From: JBKHJZ01 sp046537875
GTDB taxonomy: Bacteria; Actinomycetota; Acidimicrobiia; Acidimicrobiales; VFJN01
Length of the DNA: 35,190 nucleotides
Direction of reading: 5' to 3'
NCBI GenBank assembly: GCA_046537875.1
Contig: JBKHJZ010000015.1
Coordinates: 1-35,190 of the forward strand
Shown one piece after another: positions 30,531-35,190 of the stretch. A program made the translations under genes and the position numbers. Every line of letters begins with the position of its first letter. Position 1 is the stretch's first letter. The notes beneath the pieces were generated by a model, which saw nothing but the letters and a program-made list of their open reading frames with translations, was not told the DNA's origin and ran no database searches.

Positions 30531-31145
30531 ATGGTGTCGACGACGAGCGGCGAGGACCGGATCCTGACCTTGCCGAACATCGTGACGGTCGCGCGCCTGT
30601 CGTGCCTGCCGCTGTTCCTGTGGCTGCTCTTCGGCCGGGACGACAGGGCGGCAGCCGGGTGGCTGCTGGCCGCCCTGGGAGCGACCGACTGGGTGGACGG
30701 CTACCTGGCCCGCCGGTGGGGGCAGGTCTCCGAGCTCGGCAAGATCCTCGACCCCGTGGCCGACCGGCTGCTCTTCCTGGTCGCCGGGGCCGCCATCGTG
30801 GTCGACGGGTCGGTGCCCCTGTGGTTCGCCGGCGCGGTCCTGGCGCGAGAGGTGCTCGTGGGCGGGGCGACGCTGCTCCTCGGCGCCCTCGGTGCCCGCC
30901 GCATCGACGTGACCTGGTTCGGCAAGGCCGGCACGTTCCTGCTCATGTTCGCCTTCCCGCTCTTCCTCGCCGGCAACTCGGACCTCTCCTGGGCGGACAT
31001 CGGCGGTGTGCTCGCGTGGGTCACCGGCATCCCCGGCCTGGTTCTGAGCTTCTACGCCGCCCTGCTCTACGTGCCCCGGGCCCGGCAGGCGCTCGTGGAG
31101 GGCCGGGCGGCACGCCGCGCCGACGCCGGTGCGGGCGCCGCCTGA
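30531..31145 (+). CDS. CDP-alcohol phosphatidyltransferase (PgsA-like)
   Basis: A 204-residue integral membrane enzyme of phospholipid synthesis. Seen: LPNIVTVARLSCLPLFLWLLF at the N-terminus and the complete CDP-alcohol motif D53-x2-D56-G57-x2-A60-R61-x8-G70-x3-D74-x3-D78. Membrane stretches lie at about 20-35, 43-52, 79-93, 96-115, 128-146 and 155-178. The alcohol substrate could be glycerol-3-phosphate (PgsA), cardiolipin or inositol phosphate; sequence alone does not decide. ATG 30531 follows TACGCT by eight bases. The C-terminus is a short Arg/Ala-rich tail. Confidence 0.88.
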   Translation: MVSTTSGEDRILTLPNIVTVARLSCLPLFLWLLFGRDDRAAAGWLLAALGATDWVDGYLARRWGQVSELGKILDPVADRLLFLVAGAAIVVDGSVPLWFAGAVLAREVLVGGATLLLGALGARRIDVTWFGKAGTFLLMFAFPLFLAGNSDLSWADIGGVLAWVTGIPGLVLSFYAALLYVPRARQALVEGRAARRADAGAGAA

Positions 31146-31221
31146 CCGGCGAACCGCAGCACGCTCCGCACACCCGGCGAGCACCCTCCGCCCACCCGAC
31201 GGCACGGCCGGCGCGAGCCGG

Positions 31222-31227
31222 TACCGT
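31222..31227 (+). promoter_or_regulatory. -10 box TACCGT of the nucleotidyltransferase gene
   Basis: TACCGT ends seven bases before the ATG at 31235, leaderless spacing again. Confidence 0.45.
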
Positions 31228-31234
31228 CGTGGTC

Positions 31235-33724
31235 ATGAAGGCCGTGATCATGGCGGGCGGTGAGGGGACACGCCTCCGTCCCCTCACCTCGAACGCCCCC
31301 AAGCCGATGATGCCCATCGCGAACGCACCGATGATGGAGCACATCGTGAAGCTGCTCCGGCGTCACGGGTTCGACGACATCGTGGTCACGGTGGCGTTCC
31401 TCGCCAACCACATCCGCAACCACTTCGGCGACGGCTCCGAGTTCGGCGTCCGCATGGTGTACGCCACGGAGGAGACGCCGCTCGGCACCGCCGGCTCGGT
31501 GCTCAACGCCCGTGACGAGCTCGACGAGCGCTTCCTGGTCATCTCGGGCGACGTGGTCACCGACATCGACCTCGGTGCGATCGCCCGTCTCCACGAGGAC
31601 CGGGGCGCCCTCGCGACGATCGGGCTCACGCCCGTGGACGACCCGCTCGAGTTCGGCATCGTCATCACCCGCGACGACGGGTCGATCGAGCGGTTCCTCG
31701 AGAAGCCCTCGTGGGGCCAGGTGTTCAGCGACACCGTCAACACCGGCATCTTCATGCTGGAGCCCGAGATCTTCGACCACATCGAGTCCGGCCGCCCGGT
31801 GGACTTCTCGTCCGAGGTGTTCCCGCGCCTGCTGGAGCAGGGCCGGCCGCTCTACGGTGCGGTGGTCGAGGGCTACTGGGAGGACGTCGGCACGCTCGAC
31901 GCCTATGTCCGGGCCCACAAGGACGTGCTCGACGGGCGGGTCGAGCTGGAGATCCCGGGCTTCGAGATCAGCGACGGGGTGTTCCTCGGGGAGGGCGCCG
32001 ACATCCACCCGGACGCCCGGATCGACGGACCCGCGATCATCGGCGATTACTGCCGCGTCGAGGCCAACACCCGCCTCGGCGAGTACACGGTGCTCGGGAC
32101 CAACGTGCGCGTCCGCACCGGCGCCGACCTGCAGCGGGCGGTCGTGCACGACAACACCTACATCGGCGAGGGCGTCCGGTTGCGGGCCACCACCGTCGGC
32201 CGGTCGTGCGACCTCCGCAACGGCGTGCGCACCGAGGAGGGTGTGGTGCTGGGCGACGAGTGCTTCATCGGCGAGCACGCGGTGCTCGGCGCCGGCGTGA
32301 AGGTGTACCCGTTCAAGACCGTCGAGGCCGGTGCGGTCGTCAACTCGTCGATCGTGTGGGAGTCACGTGGGTCCCGGACGCTGTTCGGCCGCCTCGGCGT
32401 GGCCGGGCTCGCCAACGTGGACGTCACGCCCGAGCTTGCGACCCGGGTGGCGATGGCGTTCGCGACGTCGCTCAAGAAGGACGCGACCGTGGTCACCTCG
32501 CGGGACTCGTCGCGCTCGGCGCGCATGCTGAAGCGGGCGATGATGGCCGGCATCAACGCCGCCGGCTGCAATGTCCGCGACCTGGAGGTTGCCTCGGTGC
32601 CGGTGACGCGGTTCGCGGTGTCGCGACCCGAGGCCGACGCCGGGATCACGATCCGTCTCGCGGAGGACGACCCCCAGTCGGTGGTGGTCCGGTTCTTCGA
32701 CAGCTCGGGCTCCGACATCGGCGAGACCGCGCAGCGCAAGATCGAGCGGCTCTTCCTGCGCGAGGACTTCCGCCGGGTGTTCCCGGGCGAGATCGGCGAC
32801 ATCGGCTTCCCGCCCCGGCACCTCGAGCAGTACAGCACCGCGCTGGAGGCTGTCATCGACGTCGAGCGGGTCGCCTCGGCCGGGTTCAAGGTGGTGGTCG
32901 ACTACTCCTACGGCGCGGCGTCGTTCGCCATGCCCAACATCCTGGCCAAGCTCGGTGCCGACGTCCTGGCCGTCAACCCGTTCGCGTCCACACGGGGTGT
33001 GATGGGCTGGGACCGGGACGCCCACGCCGAGAGCGTGGCCGGTCTGGTGCGGGCCTCCGGCGCCACGGTGGGGGCGGTCATCGACCCCGGCGGGGAACGC
33101 CTCACGCTGATCGACGACAGCGGCCGCGTCCTCACCGACGACGAGGCGCTGCTCGCCTTCGTGGTGCTGGTGTCCGAGCAGCTCCGAGACGGGCGGTGCA
33201 TCGCGGTGCCGCTCTCGGCGACGGGGCACGTCGACCGGTTGGCGGCCGAGCGGGGTGCCGAGGTGCGACGCACCAAGCTGTCGAACGCGGCGCTCATGGC
33301 TGCGGCCACGACGCCGGAGGTGGGCTTCGCCGCCACGTCGGACGGTGGCTTCATCCTCCCCGAGTTCCTCCCGGCGTTCGACGCCGCCGCCGCGATGGTC
33401 AAGATGCTCGAGCTGCTCGCGGTGGCCGGCGAGGCCCTCTCGAAGGTCGTGAGCGGGTTGCCGCCAGCCCACATCGTGCACGAGACCGTCGTGACACCCT
33501 GGGACCAGAAGGGGGCGGTCATGCGCTCGCTCGTCGAGCTGTCGAAGGATCGCCAGGTCGACCTGGTGGACGGCGTCAAGGTCCACCACGACCAGGGCTG
33601 GGCGCTGGCGCTGCCCGACCCGGAGGAACCGGTCACGCACATCTGGGCCGAGAGCACCACCGCGGGGGATGCCCGCCGGCTCGCCCAGGAGTACGCGCGG
33701 CGCATCCGCCAGCTGCTGCGCTGA
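31235..33724 (+). CDS. Sugar-1-phosphate nucleotidyltransferase with degenerate phosphomannomutase domain
   Basis: An 829-residue fusion. Residues about 1-235: nucleotidyltransferase (MAGGEGTRLRPLTSNAPKPMMPI, GDVVTDIDLG, EKPSWGQVFSDTVNTGIFML, GYWEDVGTLDAY), of the mannose-1-phosphate guanylyltransferase or glucose-1-phosphate uridylyltransferase type. Residues about 245-370: a left-handed beta-helix of hexapeptide repeats. Residues about 380-829: phosphohexomutase-like. In the mutase part the phosphoserine motif TxSHNP is missing; the matching place reads GITIRLAEDDPQ. The metal motif DGDGDR reads IDPGGERL. The mutase is therefore probably inactive and may be regulatory, while the transferase looks intact. 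The product would be a nucleotide sugar for cell-surface glycans. ATG 31235 follows TACCGT by seven bases. Confidence 0.87.
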   Translation: MKAVIMAGGEGTRLRPLTSNAPKPMMPIANAPMMEHIVKLLRRHGFDDIVVTVAFLANHIRNHFGDGSEFGVRMVYATEETPLGTAGSVLNARDELDERFLVISGDVVTDIDLGAIARLHEDRGALATIGLTPVDDPLEFGIVITRDDGSIERFLEKPSWGQVFSDTVNTGIFMLEPEIFDHIESGRPVDFSSEVFPRLLEQGRPLYGAVVEGYWEDVGTLDAYVRAHKDVLDGRVELEIPGFEISDGVFLGEGADIHPDARIDGPAIIGDYCRVEANTRLGEYTVLGTNVRVRTGADLQRAVVHDNTYIGEGVRLRATTVGRSCDLRNGVRTEEGVVLGDECFIGEHAVLGAGVKVYPFKTVEAGAVVNSSIVWESRGSRTLFGRLGVAGLANVDVTPELATRVAMAFATSLKKDATVVTSRDSSRSARMLKRAMMAGINAAGCNVRDLEVASVPVTRFAVSRPEADAGITIRLAEDDPQSVVVRFFDSSGSDIGETAQRKIERLFLREDFRRVFPGEIGDIGFPPRHLEQYSTALEAVIDVERVASAGFKVVVDYSYGAASFAMPNILAKLGADVLAVNPFASTRGVMGWDRDAHAESVAGLVRASGATVGAVIDPGGERLTLIDDSGRVLTDDEALLAFVVLVSEQLRDGRCIAVPLSATGHVDRLAAERGAEVRRTKLSNAALMAAATTPEVGFAATSDGGFILPEFLPAFDAAAAMVKMLELLAVAGEALSKVVSGLPPAHIVHETVVTPWDQKGAVMRSLVELSKDRQVDLVDGVKVHHDQGWALALPDPEEPVTHIWAESTTAGDARRLAQEYARRIRQLLR

Positions 33725-33758
33725 GCAGATTCCCGCCGTCCCGCCTGGCGGGCACCCG

Positions 33759-33783
33759 AACCCTCGACCTGGGCTGGAGGGTT
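33759..33783. promoter_or_regulatory. Dyad copy 1: AACCCTC-N11-GAGGGTT
   Basis: A 7-bp perfect inverted repeat, AACCCTC (33759-33765) and GAGGGTT (33777-33783). It lies 35 bases after the nucleotidyltransferase stop, so it may double as a terminator, but the same dyad with the same spacing recurs at 33833. Confidence 0.5.
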
Positions 33784-33832
33784 GGGGTCGTGCACACGCG
33801 GCGGTCCTGCTCGCGCCCAGCGCGGCTACGCA

Positions 33833-33856
33833 AACCCTCGAGCCGCCGTCGAGGGT
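33833..33856. promoter_or_regulatory. Dyad copy 2 at the gcvH promoter
   Basis: AACCCTC-N11-GAGGGT, extended inward to the perfect 8-bp stem ACCCTCGA (33834-33841) / TCGAGGGT (33849-33856). It covers the expected -35 position of the gcvH promoter, whose -10 TAGCGT is at 33870-33875. Copy 1 begins 74 bp upstream, about seven helical turns, so both face the same side of the DNA. Confidence 0.55.
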
Positions 33857-33869
33857 CGCCACCGTTCGC

Positions 33870-33875
33870 TAGCGT
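33870..33875 (+). promoter_or_regulatory. -10 box TAGCGT of gcvH
   Basis: TAGCGT ends eight bases before the ATG at 33884; the gcvH-FHA-MerR transcript is probably leaderless. Confidence 0.5.
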
Positions 33876-33883
33876 GTGCGCTC

Positions 33884-34264
33884 ATGGACGTCCCTTCCGA
33901 CCTCCGCTACTCGTCCGACCACGAGTGGGCTCGTGCCGAGGGCGACCGCGTGCGTATCGGGATCACCGACTACGCCCAGGATGCGTTGGGTGACATCGTC
34001 TTCGTCGATCTTCCGGAGGCGGGGCTGGAGGTGGCCCGGGGCGGCAGCTTCAGCGAGATCGAGTCCACGAAGTCGGTCTCGGAGGTCTACGCTCCGGTGA
34101 CCGGCACGGTGGTCGAGGTCAACGACGAGCTGGCCGACAACCCGGAGCGCCTCAACGAGGATCCCTACGGCGAGGGATGGATCTGCGTGATCGAGGCGTC
34201 CGACCTCAGCGAGCTCGACGCCCTGCTCGACGCCGAGGGCTATCGGGCGCAGATCGAGGGGTGA
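33884..34264 (+). CDS. gcvH: Glycine cleavage system H protein
   Basis: The 126-residue lipoyl carrier protein of the glycine cleavage complex shuttles the aminomethyl group between P, T and L proteins. Seen: LRYSSDHEWARAEGDRVRIGITDYAQDALGDIVFVDLPE at the N-terminus, the lipoylation site Lys63 in EIESTKSVSEVYAPVTGTV, and NDELADNPERLNEDPYGEGWICVI. Length is standard. ATG 33884 follows TAGCGT by eight bases. First gene of an operon with the FHA and MerR genes, the same order as Rv1826-garA-Rv1828 in Mycobacterium. The gcvP/T genes are not nearby. Confidence 0.96.
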   Translation: MDVPSDLRYSSDHEWARAEGDRVRIGITDYAQDALGDIVFVDLPEAGLEVARGGSFSEIESTKSVSEVYAPVTGTVVEVNDELADNPERLNEDPYGEGWICVIEASDLSELDALLDAEGYRAQIEG

Positions 34265-34267
34265 GGC

Positions 34268-34753
34268 GTGGCCGACGACGTCTTCTGCAACCAGTGCGGC
34301 CACCGGAACCCGCCGGGGTCCAACTTCTGCTCGTCGTGCGGTGCGCCGCTGGCGAGCCTGCGGGAAGACGCCACCACGGTCACCTTCTTCCCGGAGGCGG
34401 TGGACAGCGGCGAGGAGCTGTCGGTCGAGGTCGACGAGGCGCCGGTCGGCATCGGGATCCTCGTCGTCAAGCGCGGGCCGAACGTCGGGTCTCGCTTCAC
34501 CCTCGACTCCGACCTCATCCGGGCCGGGCGGCACCCCGAGAGCGACATCTTCCTCGACGACATCACGGTGTCGCGCCGGCACGCCGAGATCCGCCGCGAG
34601 GGCGGCGGCTACGTCGTTCACGACGTGGGATCGTTGAACGGCACGTACCTGAACCGGGAGCGGGTCGAGTCGGCGCGGCTGAACGACGGCGACGAGCTGC
34701 AGATCGGCACGTTCAAGTTGGTGTTCCTGACAGGGAGGGGAGATGCCACGTGA
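34268..34753 (+). CDS. Zinc-ribbon/FHA protein, GarA/OdhI-like
   Basis: A 161-residue protein. Seen: an N-terminal zinc ribbon (FCNQCGHRNPPGSNFCSSCG; Cys7, Cys10, Cys21, Cys24), a short segment DATTVTFFPE (34-43) that resembles the ETTSVF phosphorylation motif of GarA/OdhI, and an FHA domain (about 65-155) with RAGRHPESDIFLDD, TVSRRHAEIRRE and VVHDVGSLNGTYLN, carrying the phosphothreonine-binding Arg, Ser and Asn. Known: GarA/OdhI, phosphorylated by Ser/Thr kinases, inhibits 2-oxoglutarate dehydrogenase and adjusts glutamate metabolism. The place between gcvH and a MerR gene supports this. The zinc ribbon is an addition to mycobacterial GarA. GTG 34268 lies three bases after gcvH; the stop overlaps the MerR GTG. 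Confidence 0.88.
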   Translation: MADDVFCNQCGHRNPPGSNFCSSCGAPLASLREDATTVTFFPEAVDSGEELSVEVDEAPVGIGILVVKRGPNVGSRFTLDSDLIRAGRHPESDIFLDDITVSRRHAEIRREGGGYVVHDVGSLNGTYLNRERVESARLNDGDELQIGTFKLVFLTGRGDAT

Positions 34754-35190
34754 CCCGAGCACCGGCTGACAGGTCCCACCTGTCGATCGGCGAAGTTCTC
34801 TCGTTGCTCCAGGAGGAGTTCCCCGACGTCACCATCTCGAAGATCCGGTTCCTCGAGAGCCAGGGGCTCCTCGATCCCGAGCGGACGCCGTCCGGTTACC
34901 GGAAGTTCTACGACGACGACATCGAACGGCTCCGCTGGATCCTCTACCAGCAGAAGGACCACTACCTGCCGCTCAGGGTGATCAAGGACCGCCTCGATGG
35001 CCTGGACGGCGCGGGCTCGCCTCCCACGATGCCCGCGTCAGGCCCGGGCGGCAGCCCGGCTCCCGGGTCGCCCGACCCGGCGGGTGGCGGTCAGCCGTCG
35101 CTGGCGGCGAGCGGCGTCGCCGTGGACGAGCGCCCCGACGCCGCACGTGCGCCGCAGGCACGCGCCGCCACGGCGGGCGCAGGCGCGCCC
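34750..35190 (+). CDS. MerR-family transcriptional regulator (3' end outside window)
   Basis: The first 147 codons of a MerR-type regulator, cut by the window edge. Seen: the winged-helix start HLSIGEVLSLLQEEFPDVTISKIRFLESQGLL, the wing DPERTPSGYRKFYDDDIERLRWILYQQ and DHYLPLRVIKDRLDG, followed by a long Pro/Gly/Ala-rich linker. The insertion EEFPDVTISKIRFLE and the gene order match the Rv1828 (FtsR-like) group, which has a second MerR unit after a linker. GTG 34750 overlaps the FHA stop (GTGA). As the operon regulator, it is a candidate to bind the twin dyads at 33759 and 33833. Confidence 0.9.
   Translation, partial: MTRAPADRSHLSIGEVLSLLQEEFPDVTISKIRFLESQGLLDPERTPSGYRKFYDDDIERLRWILYQQKDHYLPLRVIKDRLDGLDGAGSPPTMPASGPGGSPAPGSPDPAGGGQPSLAASGVAVDERPDAARAPQARAATAGAGAP

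Overview
The window is a very GC-rich chromosomal segment with nearly all G/C third codon positions, frequent GTG starts and many start codons sitting 6-10 bases after a TANNNT -10 box. Gene content points to the phylum Actinomycetota, most likely an Acidimicrobiia-like lineage. The strongest synteny evidence is gcvH - FHA (GarA-like) - MerR at the right end, an order also known from Mycobacterium. The exact taxon cannot be fixed from the sequence alone.

Layout. 1-2900: an FmdB-like zinc ribbon (minus) opposite a XerD-type recombinase, then a VOC protein, a DksA/TraR zinc-finger protein and an HD-domain protein. 2950-3410: a possible small lipoprotein. 3461-6926: trpS (minus) divergent from scpA-scpB-rluB (chromosome condensation and a pseudouridine synthase). 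6939-11170: an aromatic cluster (aroH chorismate mutase, a TyrA-ACT-AroA fusion) followed by cmk and plsC. 11226-12257: ispH (minus), divergent from a PDZ/radical-SAM/DUF512 gene and der. 15323-19161: a membrane PP2C phosphatase, an acyl-CoA carboxylase beta subunit, an HMG-CoA-lyase-like protein and a small zinc-ribbon membrane protein. 19258-19331: tRNA-Pro(GGG).

19571-20088 holds a small two-gene minus-strand cassette just downstream of the tRNA. Its third-position GC is lower than its neighbours' and I do not recognise it with certainty. 20282-22706 is a cobinamide-remodelling operon (cbiZ-cbiB-cobC/cobD-type) whose genes overlap by GTGA. An MMPL exporter then stands divergent from an ECF sigma factor across a symmetric CGTCAC promoter dyad. 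Next come a ZIP transporter and a lytic transglycosylase with a long P/E/D-rich tail.

A 160-bp MITE-like inverted-repeat element sits directly upstream of an SRAP (HMCES/YedK) gene. HIT and a CDP-alcohol phosphatidyltransferase are divergent. They are followed by a nucleotidyltransferase fused to a degenerate phosphomannomutase domain, and then gcvH-FHA-MerR preceded by two copies of an AACCCTC-N11-GAGGGT dyad 74 bp apart.

Most of the window is housekeeping. The accessory or unexplained material is the post-tRNA cassette, the MITE-like element and several regulatory dyads. No CRISPR array, complete insertion sequence or prophage was seen.
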